The notes below the pieces were generated by a model. The model did not search any database. It saw only the letters and a program-made list of their open reading frames with translations, and was not told where the DNA came from. This document shows, piece after piece, positions 15,628-22,566 of a stretch of DNA of 29,096 bases (position 1 is the first letter of the stretch; every line of letters starts with the position of its first letter). The DNA comes from an uncultured Roseiflexaceae bacterium (GTDB taxonomy: Bacteria; Chloroflexota; Chloroflexia; Chloroflexales; Roseiflexaceae), in contig CALJIC010000271.1 of NCBI GenBank assembly GCA_937974195.1, forward strand, positions 1 to 29,096. Reading direction: 5' to 3'. The position numbers and the translations under genes are program-made.

Positions 15628-16644
15628 ATGACCGAACGGCTCCCCGCGAACGCCCGCGTGCTGATCGTCTATAACCCGCTGGCCGGGCAGGCCGAGAGCT
15701 TCGAGCAGGACCTGCGCGCCGCGGCGGACCTGTGGCGCACCCACGGCTGGCGCGTCGACCTGCAGCCGACCCATGAGCCGGGCGATGGGGTGCGCATCGC
15801 GCGCGAAGCGGCGGAGCGGGGCTACGACGTCGTCGTGGCGGCCGGGGGCGACGGCACGATCAACGAGGTGCTCAACGGCCTGGTCGGCACCAACGCGGCG
15901 CTGGCCGCGCTGCCAGTCGGCACGGTGAACGTGTGGGTGCGCGAGATCGGCCTGCCGCTGCAGCCACGGGCGACGGCCGAGGCGCTGCTGCAGGCGCAGG
16001 TGCGGCGCATCGACGTCGGGCGCGCCGGCGATCGCTACTTCCTGCTCATGGCGGGGGTCGGGTTCGACGCCGCGGTGGTGGGCGAGGTGCGGCCGCCCGA
16101 GAAGCGCCGGCTGGGGATCTTCGCCTACGTGGTGCGCGCGATCGGCGTGGCGCTGCGCTACCGCGGGGCGCGCGTGCGCGTTACGCTCGACGGGCGGCGC
16201 GTCGGCGGCCGGGTGCTGCTGGTGGTGATCGGCAACAGCCAGCTGTACGGCGGGGTGGTCAAGATCACCGCCCGCGCGATCATCGACGACGGCCTGCTCG
16301 ACGTGTGCATCATCAAGGGCAGCTCGTTTCTCAGCGTGCCGCTGCGCCTGCTGTCGATCCTCAGGCAGCGCTACAACCTCGACCCGAAGATCGAGTACCA
16401 CCGCGCGCGCACGGTGCGGGTCGAGTCGCGCCGGGGCCTCCCGGTGCAGGTCGACGGCGACCACATCGGCCAGACTCCGATGACCTTCGAGGTGCTGCCC
16501 GGCGCCGTGCGCGCCCTGCTCCCGGCGCAGCTGCCGCCGGACCTCGTGCGGACCGAGCCGGCGGACACGCGCCGCGCCCGCACGCGCTTCGGCTGGCTCC
16601 GGCGGCGGGCGGCCACGCGGCAGCGCGAGAGCACATTCCCGTAG
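15628..16644 (+). CDS. YegS/DAGK-family lipid kinase
   Basis: A 338-aa protein of the diacylglycerol-kinase catalytic family (YegS/BmrU/LCB5 type), which phosphorylates a lipid alcohol such as diacylglycerol, sphingoid base or related lipid using ATP. It begins with the nucleotide-loop text VYNPLAGQ (15-21) and has the diagnostic GGDGTINEVLNGL (from 73). Later family text includes GVGFDAAVV, YGGVVKITARAIIDDGLLDV and VQVDGDHIG near the C-terminus. The last 40 residues are Arg-rich and not conserved in the family. It shares an operon with the lipoprotein gene 7 nt downstream. The exact lipid is not predictable. The gene appears to be translated from a leaderless mRNA. Confidence 0.93.
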   Translation: MTERLPANARVLIVYNPLAGQAESFEQDLRAAADLWRTHGWRVDLQPTHEPGDGVRIAREAAERGYDVVVAAGGDGTINEVLNGLVGTNAALAALPVGTVNVWVREIGLPLQPRATAEALLQAQVRRIDVGRAGDRYFLLMAGVGFDAAVVGEVRPPEKRRLGIFAYVVRAIGVALRYRGARVRVTLDGRRVGGRVLLVVIGNSQLYGGVVKITARAIIDDGLLDVCIIKGSSFLSVPLRLLSILRQRYNLDPKIEYHRARTVRVESRRGLPVQVDGDHIGQTPMTFEVLPGAVRALLPAQLPPDLVRTEPADTRRARTRFGWLRRRAATRQRESTFP

Positions 16645-16651
16645 GGGGACG

Positions 16652-17737
16652 ATGAACCGCCGCCACCGCACCCGCGCGCGCATCTCCGGGGCCCTGCGCG
16701 CCCTGCTCTTCCTGCTGCCGGCGCTGCTCGCCGCCTGCAGCGCCGCGGCCCCTCAGCCAACCCCCGCCCCGACGGCGGAGCTCCTGCCGCGCGGCGAGCC
16801 TACGCCGCGCCCCACCGGGCCGGCGCCAACGGTCGTGTCCGCCGGCGCCGGGCTCCCCGGCCGGCTGCTGTTCGTCAGAAGCGGCGAGATCTGGCTCTGG
16901 CAGGGCGAGCACGGGAGCCAGCTCACGGCAGGAGGCGACACCTTCCAGCCGGCGTGGTCGCCCGACGGCACGCGGATCGCCTATATCCGGCGCGGCGAGA
17001 GCTACAGCGACCTGATGCTCATGCCTGCGGCCGGCGGCGAGCCGCTCCAGCTCACGGACAACGGCTCGCCCGAGCCGCCGACCAGCTTCGAGCGGATCTA
17101 CGACGTGGTGTGGGCCTTCTACCCGGCCTTCTCGCCGGATGGCTCGGAGCTGGCGTTTGTCTCGCAGTACGGGCCGCCCTTCGGGTCGCCGGCGATCGAC
17201 TACCACCTGGCGCTCTTCACCATGCCGGCGGCCGGCGGCGGCACGCGCACGCTGCGCTACGCCGACGAGATGGGGCACGTCGGGCGGCTGGCGTACGCGC
17301 CCGACGGCACGGCGATCGTGTTCGCCTTCGGGCCGGCGGGGCCGGGCGTCCCGCGGCTCTACCGCTACGACACCGCTCAGGAGACCGCCGCGCCGCTCGA
17401 GGCGCCCGAGCAGAGCTACGACCCGGCCTTCTCGCCGGACGGGCGGTGGCTCGCGTTCGCCATGCGCGACGGCGCCGGCACCGACATCTACGCGATGCCG
17501 AGCGGCGGCGGGATGCCCGTGCGGCTCACGGCGATGGGGGCGGCGCGCGCCCCGGCCTTCTCACCGGACGGCACGCTGCTGGCGTTTCTGGCGGTTGCGC
17601 CGGGCGAGAACAGCTTCGACCTGTGGGTGGCCGAGCTGCGCCGCAGCGCCACGGGCGAGCTCAGCGCCGGCGAGCCGCGCCGCGTGACCACCGGGATGGC
17701 GATCGACGCCGACTCGGGGATCGCCTGGGGGGAGTAG
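16652..17737 (+). CDS. TolB-like beta-propeller lipoprotein (PD40/WD40-like repeats)
   Basis: A 361-aa surface lipoprotein. The signal peptide ends LLAAC with lipidated Cys29, followed by a Pro/Thr/Ala-rich tether to about residue 65. The rest is a TolB-type propeller with at least four PD40 repeats, seen as FQPAWSPDGTRIAYI, YPAFSPDGSELAFV, YDPAFSPDGRWLAFA and APAFSPDGTLLAFL. No protease domain follows. The gene starts 7 nt after the lipid kinase stop, and the ribosome site AGGGGGA overlaps that stop, so the two are probably translated together. The propeller likely binds a protein or ligand outside the cell; the partner is unknown. Confidence 0.9.
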   Translation: MNRRHRTRARISGALRALLFLLPALLAACSAAAPQPTPAPTAELLPRGEPTPRPTGPAPTVVSAGAGLPGRLLFVRSGEIWLWQGEHGSQLTAGGDTFQPAWSPDGTRIAYIRRGESYSDLMLMPAAGGEPLQLTDNGSPEPPTSFERIYDVVWAFYPAFSPDGSELAFVSQYGPPFGSPAIDYHLALFTMPAAGGGTRTLRYADEMGHVGRLAYAPDGTAIVFAFGPAGPGVPRLYRYDTAQETAAPLEAPEQSYDPAFSPDGRWLAFAMRDGAGTDIYAMPSGGGMPVRLTAMGAARAPAFSPDGTLLAFLAVAPGENSFDLWVAELRRSATGELSAGEPRRVTTGMAIDADSGIAWGE

Positions 17738-17755
17738 AGACGCGAACAGTTCGGC

Positions 17756-17784
17756 GTGTGTCTTCCGCTGTATGGAAGACACAC
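17756..17784. terminator. Bidirectional terminator between convergent genes
   Basis: A perfect 11-bp stem GTGTGTCTTCC / GGAAGACACAC with a 7-nt loop, extended outward by CGGC / GCCG across a small bulge. It lies in the 71-nt gap between the converging lipoprotein and ScyD/CHRD genes. Confidence 0.8.
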
Positions 17785-17808
17785 CACGCCGATTCATTGT
17801 GGCAGGCG

Positions 17809-19467
17809 TTACGGCAGCGGCCTGTACAGCAGCGGCAGCGCCAGATGCGAATCCGCCGTGTTGCCGACGCCGAGCTGGCCGCGCACCGCGCCGGCCGGGT
17901 ACGCCGGGTTGTGGACGTTGTAGTAGAAGCCGGCCGGGTTGGTGGTGATCTCCTCGATCAGCTCGGCATCGACGCCGGTGACACAGCCGCTGATCGTCGT
18001 CCCGTTGATGAGCGACGTGAAGTCGACCACCACGGGGCCGTTCGTGCTCGCGTCGCCGCGGTGGATGTGCGCCAGGGTCGGCGGATCGATCCCGATCACC
18101 TGGCTCTGGACGCACACCTGGCCGGCAGCCACGTCGAAGGTAAAGATCGCCGGGCCGACGCCATCCAGATCGCCCAGGCCGGGTGTCCCCTCGCTATCAA
18201 CCTCGTTCTGACCCCTCGCTAGCGCGGTGTAGGGCGCCGGCAGCGCGGCGGGCTCGGTGCAGGCCGGGTCGCCCTCGCAGGTGTCCACCCGCACGACCTG
18301 GCCGGTGCCGGAGAAGACGCCGCTGTTCGAGATGTAGATGCCGCCGTTCGGGCTGATCGCCACGCTCGTCGGCGCGAGCAGGCCGTCGGTGATCACCGTT
18401 GTGCCCGTCAACGGGGAGGGCGGCGGCGCGCTCGGCGCATCAACGCGCAGCAGCTCGCCGGTGAGGTTGCCGCCGGGGCCCTGCGCCTGCAGCAGGCCTT
18501 CGTCCACCAGCTCCAGCACGTACAGGTTGCCGTCCGAGTCGAAGGCCAGGTCGATGATGTTGGTGAAGCCCTCGGCGTAGACCTCCGGCGGCTGGCCGGG
18601 CACGACGCGGTACACGCGGGCGCCGCCCACCGGGAACGGGAAGCCGGTCAGCTCGCCGACGTAGTAGGCGCCGTCAGGGCCGATGGCGACCGAGGTCGGC
18701 ACCGAGTCGACCGAGATATCGACTCCGGGCGGTATGGTCGCGGTCTGGGTCGGGAACGTCGCCAGCGTCAGCACCGTGTCGTCCGGGAGCACGGCGAGCA
18801 GCGAGTTCCCGCCCGCATCGACCACGGTGCGCCAGTCGCGCAGGGCGAGCACGGCGTAGGGGTTGCTGTCGATCAGCTGGCCGTCGGGGTTGCTCTGCTG
18901 CTCGTACTCGGCGATGTCCGCGTCGTTGATCGGCAGGGCGTAGTTGCCCGGCCGCACGACGAGCTGGCCGAAGTTAGCGCCGTCGGGGCCGAGATCCACC
19001 GTGCGCGAGACCGGCAGCCCGCCGTAGCCGATGACGGTGTACAGGTCGCCGTTGCTCAGCACCGAGACGTCGTGCGGGCCGGTGGCGAAGCCTCCGGCAG
19101 TCGGGCCGTCCGGCGCGGCGAGCGACGGGAGGTTGACGAGGACGCGGGTCTGGCTGATCGTGCCGGTGGAGTCGAAGGTGATGCGGGTGATCGCGCCGGT
19201 GGCGCCGTAGCACGCGGGACCCTCGGGCCCGATGCGGCACACACCGTCCGCGGGGCCGCCGCGGCCGGCCTCGGCGACGTACAGCGAGCCGTCCGGGGCG
19301 AAACTCAGGCCGCGCGGGTTGTCGAGATTCTCGGCGACGACTTCGAGAGTCGCCTTCGTGGTTTGGTCTTGGGTGGTTTGGGCTTGCGCCCCGCTCCAGG
19401 CGGCGAGGCTCATGAGCAGGCTAGCTGCAGCAACGATGCGCAGCATCGATCGGTGTCGGTACGACAC
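17809..19467 (-). CDS. Secreted ScyD/ScyE-family propeller with C-terminal CHRD domain
   Basis: A 552-aa secreted protein. The signal peptide spans about 1-30 and ends SGAQAQ. Residues about 35-420 resemble the ScyD/ScyE family, NHL/SMP-30-like propellers with repeats such as NPRGLSFAPDGSLYVAEAGRGG, PTSVAIGPDGAYYVGELTG and IDLAFDSDGNLYVLELV. A CHRD domain follows (about 430-540), with VCVQSQVIGI, AHIHRGDASTNGPVVVDF and FYYNVHNPAYPAGAVRGQL. The start is GTG 19467, with AAAGGAG 6 nt upstream; the in-frame ATG at 19527 would place 20 polar residues before the signal peptide. CHRD domains have no known catalytic role. ScyD was named from cyanobacterial scytonemin clusters, but no scytonemin genes are present here, so that function should not be transferred. 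Confidence 0.9.
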   Translation of the reverse strand: MSYRHRSMLRIVAAASLLMSLAAWSGAQAQTTQDQTTKATLEVVAENLDNPRGLSFAPDGSLYVAEAGRGGPADGVCRIGPEGPACYGATGAITRITFDSTGTISQTRVLVNLPSLAAPDGPTAGGFATGPHDVSVLSNGDLYTVIGYGGLPVSRTVDLGPDGANFGQLVVRPGNYALPINDADIAEYEQQSNPDGQLIDSNPYAVLALRDWRTVVDAGGNSLLAVLPDDTVLTLATFPTQTATIPPGVDISVDSVPTSVAIGPDGAYYVGELTGFPFPVGGARVYRVVPGQPPEVYAEGFTNIIDLAFDSDGNLYVLELVDEGLLQAQGPGGNLTGELLRVDAPSAPPPSPLTGTTVITDGLLAPTSVAISPNGGIYISNSGVFSGTGQVVRVDTCEGDPACTEPAALPAPYTALARGQNEVDSEGTPGLGDLDGVGPAIFTFDVAAGQVCVQSQVIGIDPPTLAHIHRGDASTNGPVVVDFTSLINGTTISGCVTGVDAELIEEITTNPAGFYYNVHNPAYPAGAVRGQLGVGNTADSHLALPLLYRPLP

Positions 19468-19858
19468 GTTGATCTCCTTTGCTTGCAAGAAGGGAGATAC
19501 CTGCAGTGAGACTTCGCGCTGGCCCATAGCTAGCGGGAGATCGCATGAGGAGAATGCTTCAGTTGGGCCTCTTCACCTCCTTACGCTCTTCAGGGGATAG
19601 TGCCTTTCACTATACCCTACGAAGGGCGCGCATTGTACCATGCTGTCGCCGGCAGGCTGCAGGCCAGCAGCGCGGCCTGCGACAGCAGGTCGTATGCTCC
19701 CCGGCCCGCGTCCACAAGTATACACAAACGCGCGGGCTGCGCAGGCCATACCAGGGAGAGGCGGGGCCAGAGGTCCCGTCCCTACCGCAGGCGTGGAGGC
19801 TGCAGCACGCTTCGGTGCTGCGATCCGGCGCAGGTACCCGGTAGCGGCCAGGTTGCAG
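19468..19858. other. Divergent non-coding region with small dyad
   Basis: No gene is supported between the ScyD/CHRD gene and the glycosyltransferase. ATAGTG / CACTAT (19597-19602 and 19608-19613, 5-nt loop) with flanking GG/CC lies about 130 nt upstream of the minus-strand start and could be an operator. A larger hairpin is listed separately. Confidence 0.4.
19641..19687. repeat. Two-part hairpin
   Basis: GCAGGCC / GGCCTGC (19659-19665 and 19674-19680) closes an 8-nt loop. TGCTGTC / GACAGCA (19641-19647 and 19681-19687) continues the stem on the right without a gap and across an 11-nt bulge on the left, giving 14 pairs. It lies between divergent genes; its function is unknown. Confidence 0.6.
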
Positions 19859-19864
19859 TACAAT
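19859..19864 (+). promoter_or_regulatory. Possible -10 box for the glycosyltransferase
   Basis: TACAAT at 19859-19864 is the only good -10-like box before the gene, with no clear -35. If used, it excludes the ATG at 19863 as a start, because the box overlaps it. Confidence 0.3.
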
Positions 19865-19949
19865 GGCCGCCTGCAGGATGTGTGCCGGGGAGAGGAAGGG
19901 GCAGCCCCCCGGCGCGGCTCTTTCTGCCCAGCCCGAAGCAGGCACGCAC

Positions 19950-21209
19950 GTGGCCCACTTCCTCCACGTCGTTCAGCTCTACTGGCCGGCCAATAGCGGC
20001 GCCGGACGCTACTTCGCCGAGGTGGGCGGCCGCCTGGCGGCCGAGGGGCACCGGGTGACGGTGCTGGCCACCGACGCCTACGACCTCGAGCACCTGTGGG
20101 CGGCGGGCAAGCGGCGCGTCGAGCGCGCCGAGGAGGTCCACGGCGGGGTGCGGATCGTCCGCCTGCCCATCCGGCGCCTCCCCGGCGGCCCGCTGGTCTA
20201 CCCCGTCCTGCGCCGGCTGATGGTCGAGCTGGGGCGGCTGCCGGGGACCGAGCGGCTGCTGGAGCGGCTGGCGACGCTCACCCCGCGGCAGGAGGGCGTC
20301 GAGCGCTTCCTGGCGTCCGAGCGCTTCGACCTGGTCCACACGACGAATATCACGCTCGACTTCGCCATCTTCCCGGCCTACGCCGCGGCGCGGCGGCAAG
20401 GGGTGCCCTTCGTCTGCACGCCGTTCGTCCACCTCGGCGAGCCAGACAACCCGCAGGTGCGGCGCTACTACACGATGCGCCACCAGATCGCGCTGCTGCG
20501 CCGCAGCGACCGGGTGATCGTCCAGGGCAGGCTCGAGGAGACGTACCTGGCCGGGCGCGGCGTCGCGCGCGAGCGGCTGCGGCGGATCGGCGTCGGCGTC
20601 ACGCCGGAGGATCTGGCCGGTGGCGACGGGGCGCGCTTCCGGGCCGAGCAGCGGATCGACGGGCCGCTGGTGCTGTTCGTCGGGGCGATGGCGGCCGACA
20701 AGGGCGCCGTGCAGCTGGTGGAGGCGATGCGGCGGCTGTGGGCACGCGGGAGCGCGGCCACGCTGGCGATGATCGGCGCGCCGCTGGAGCACTTCACCCG
20801 CTACCACGCGGCGCTGCCCGAGCACGTGCGCGCCCGCATCCGCCTGCTGCCCTACGCGCCGGACGCGGTGAAGAAGGACGCCTACGCCGCCGCCGACGTC
20901 TTCGCCATGCCCTCGCGCACCGACTCGTTCGGGATCGTCTTTCTCGAGGCCTGGTGCTACGGCGTCCCGGTGATCGGCGCGCGGGCCGGCGGTGTGCCGG
21001 ACGTGATCGACGACGGGCGCGACGGCCTGCTGGTGCGCTTCGGGGCGGTGGAGGAGCTGGCCGCGGCGATCGAGCGGCTGCTGGCGGACCGCGACGAGGC
21101 GCGCCGGCTCGGCGAGGCCGGGCGGCGCAAGGTGCTGCGCGAGATGACCTGGGAGCACAAGTACGCCCAGGTGCGCGAGGTGTACGCGGAGCTGGTGCGG
21201 GGGCTGTAG
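19950..21209 (+). CDS. GT4-family glycosyltransferase (GT-B fold)
   Basis: A 419-aa cytoplasmic or membrane-associated glycosyltransferase using a nucleotide sugar. The N-terminal acceptor half starts HVVQLYWPANSGAGRYFAEV, the usual glycine-containing loop. The donor-binding half has FVGAMAADKGAVQLVEAM, then the signature DVFAMPSRTDSFGIVFLEAW, GVPVIGARAGGVPDVI and DGLLV. The acidic residues of the E-x7-E-type motif correspond to Asp and Glu in TDSFGIVFLEAW. GTG 19950 gives a normal N-terminus, though its ribosome site is weak; an in-frame ATG at 19863 would add 29 unconserved residues. No other glycan genes are adjacent, so acceptor and sugar are unknown. Confidence 0.92.
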   Translation: MAHFLHVVQLYWPANSGAGRYFAEVGGRLAAEGHRVTVLATDAYDLEHLWAAGKRRVERAEEVHGGVRIVRLPIRRLPGGPLVYPVLRRLMVELGRLPGTERLLERLATLTPRQEGVERFLASERFDLVHTTNITLDFAIFPAYAAARRQGVPFVCTPFVHLGEPDNPQVRRYYTMRHQIALLRRSDRVIVQGRLEETYLAGRGVARERLRRIGVGVTPEDLAGGDGARFRAEQRIDGPLVLFVGAMAADKGAVQLVEAMRRLWARGSAATLAMIGAPLEHFTRYHAALPEHVRARIRLLPYAPDAVKKDAYAAADVFAMPSRTDSFGIVFLEAWCYGVPVIGARAGGVPDVIDDGRDGLLVRFGAVEELAAAIERLLADRDEARRLGEAGRRKVLREMTWEHKYAQVREVYAELVRGL

Positions 21210-21211
21210 GA

Positions 21212-21289
21212 GGGGCGGAGCGTGCCCCGCCCGCTCACCGTGACGCCGAGGAACGAAGGGGCGAAGGCGGGGCGGAGCGTGCCCCGCCC
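21212..21289. terminator. Duplicated hairpin between convergent genes
   Basis: An identical 21-nt element occurs at 21212-21232 and 21269-21289, 57 bp apart. Each folds as GGGGC-GGAGCGT-GCCCC; the second has an extended 8-bp stem (GGCGGGGC / GCCCCGCC, 21266-21288). The pair fills the gap between the glycosyltransferase and the minus-strand mutarotase and likely ends transcription from both sides. Confidence 0.7.
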
Positions 21290-21314
21290 TTCACTATCAG
21301 CGCACGCTCTGTCT

Positions 21315-21734
21315 CTACTCCGGGGGAACGACGCCGATCGTCAGCAGGATGTTGGCGTAGACCCGCCGCTCGCCGGTGGCGATCACCAGCGCCGTGTTCG
21401 GCCCGCGCGCGGCCTCGTAGAACGGGAAGCGGCCGAGCGCCTGCAGCTCCAGCCCGGGCAAGAGCGCGCGGAACTCGGCGAAGATCGGCGGCTCGGGGCC
21501 GGTGTCCGGCACCATCACGTGCGCCGCCTCGATCGGCACCGCGTCCGCGAGCGCGGCGAGCACGTCGGTGACGTTGACCAGCCCGGGCGCCAGGTTCAGG
21601 TAGACCCGGCGCGCAGTGGGCGGAGACCCGGTGACGAAGGGGTAGTTGCCGTCCGCGATCAGGATCTGTGAGCCGTGCCCTGCGGTCCCGAGCGCGGCCA
21701 GGATCTCGGGGTGGATGAGCCTGTAGCGCAGCAT
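21315..21734 (-). CDS. RbsD/FucU-family sugar mutarotase/pyranase
   Basis: A 139-aa protein of the RbsD/FucU family, which interconverts sugar anomers or ring forms (D-ribose pyranase or L-fucose mutarotase) so that a kinase or isomerase receives the right form. It begins MLRYRLIHPEILAALGTAGHG, with catalytic-type His20 and Asp28 in the signature GHGSQILIADGNYP. It ends with YANILLTIGVV, where the Tyr-Ala-Asn text resembles FucU more than RbsD. ATG 21734 has GGAGG 6 nt upstream; the frame stays open far upstream but without homology. No sugar transporter or kinase is adjacent. The nearby LacI-type sensor/phosphatase gives a sugar-related context. The substrate remains open between fucose-like sugars and ribose. 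Confidence 0.93.
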   Translation of the reverse strand: MLRYRLIHPEILAALGTAGHGSQILIADGNYPFVTGSPPTARRVYLNLAPGLVNVTDVLAALADAVPIEAAHVMVPDTGPEPPIFAEFRALLPGLELQALGRFPFYEAARGPNTALVIATGERRVYANILLTIGVVPPE

Positions 21735-21766
21735 GGCCTGCCTCCGTGAACGACGAATGCGCGCGC

Positions 21767-21775
21767 AGTATAGCA
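21767..21775 (-). promoter_or_regulatory. Extended -10 promoter for the mutarotase
   Basis: TGCTATACT on the minus strand ends 32 nt before the mutarotase ATG. It lies close to the divergent promoter of the DA1-like gene, so the two may be co-regulated. Confidence 0.6.
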
Positions 21776-21790
21776 TAGCTGCGCGCGCCC

Positions 21791-21819
21791 TTGCGGAGCG
21801 CGATCCGGCGTGGTATGCT
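21791..21819 (+). promoter_or_regulatory. Promoter for the DA1-like metallopeptidase
   Basis: TTGCGG (21791-21796) and TATGCT (21814-21819) are 17 nt apart, with TGG giving an extended -10. The predicted leader is about 23 nt and holds no Shine-Dalgarno sequence. Confidence 0.6.
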
Positions 21820-21848
21820 GCCAAAAAGCACGACGACGACACACGGCT

Positions 21849-22565
21849 ATGACCAGCCCCACCCGCGCCATCGACCGGCTGCGCTGCGCCGCCTGCGGCC
21901 GGCTGCTCACCGACAGCTACTACTTCCTCCAGGGGCGCCCCGAGCGCTACTGCCGGCGCTGCATGCAGGAGCGGCCGCGCTGCGACTCGTGCTCGGCGCC
22001 GCTCGGCGAGCGCGCGTGGCGGCTCCACGATGGCCGCACTCTGTGCGAGCGCTGCCACTCCACTGCGGTGTACGACCCGGCCCAGGCGCGCGAGCTCTTC
22101 GAGCAGACGGTCGGGGCGATCATCGCGCAGCTCGGCCTCACGCTGCGGATCGGCGTCGAGTTCCGCCTGGTGGACGCGCCGACCATGGCGCGGCTGCGGG
22201 CCAGCGGGGATATCCACCACGCGCCGGAGGAGAAGACGCTCGGGCTGTACCAGCGCAACGGCGCGGCCCGCGCCATCTACATGCTCTACGGCCTGCCGCG
22301 GCTCCTGTTCCGCACCGTCGTCGCCCACGAGTACGCCCACGCCTGGCAGGGCGAGAGCTGCCCGCTGCTGGAGAACGAGGCGCTGCGCGAGGGCTTCGCG
22401 GAGTGGGTGGCCTACCGGCACCTGCTGTACCTGGGCGCCACCAAGGCCGCCGAGCAGCTCCTGCGCTCGAACCACCCCTACCGCCCGTACCTCGAGCAGC
22501 TGCTGGCGCTCGAGGCCAAGGCCGGCCCGGCCGGGGTCATCGAGCACATCCGCCGGGCCAGGTGA
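21849..22565 (+). CDS. DA1-like metallopeptidase with LIM-type zinc fingers
   Basis: A 238-aa protein with an N-terminal zinc module and a C-terminal zincin domain. Four CxxC pairs (Cys13/16, 35/38, 45/48, 66/69) form two zinc sites in a LIM-like pattern. The second half has the metallopeptidase motif HEYAH (160-164), with a likely third ligand in EALREGFAEW (Glu182 or Glu185). This architecture matches plant DA1-type proteins (LIM plus DA1-like peptidase), but without ubiquitin-interacting motifs. In plants DA1 cleaves growth regulators; the bacterial substrate is unknown. There is no signal peptide, so it should act in the cytoplasm. Its stop codon is 1 nt from that of the converging phosphatase gene. 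Confidence 0.88.
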   Translation: MTSPTRAIDRLRCAACGRLLTDSYYFLQGRPERYCRRCMQERPRCDSCSAPLGERAWRLHDGRTLCERCHSTAVYDPAQARELFEQTVGAIIAQLGLTLRIGVEFRLVDAPTMARLRASGDIHHAPEEKTLGLYQRNGAARAIYMLYGLPRLLFRTVVAHEYAHAWQGESCPLLENEALREGFAEWVAYRHLLYLGATKAAEQLLRSNHPYRPYLEQLLALEAKAGPAGVIEHIRRAR

Positions 22566-22566
22566 G

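Noticed and set aside
19717..19725. Second copy of the 8905-8923 operator (TATACAC)
   Set aside because: Only one half-site is present, with no matching arm at the right spacing.
21735..22547. Extension of the mutarotase frame to a 410-codon protein
   Set aside because: The added part lies antisense to the DA1-like gene and lacks homology; ATG 21734 has GGAGG at 6 nt and starts the RbsD/FucU family exactly.
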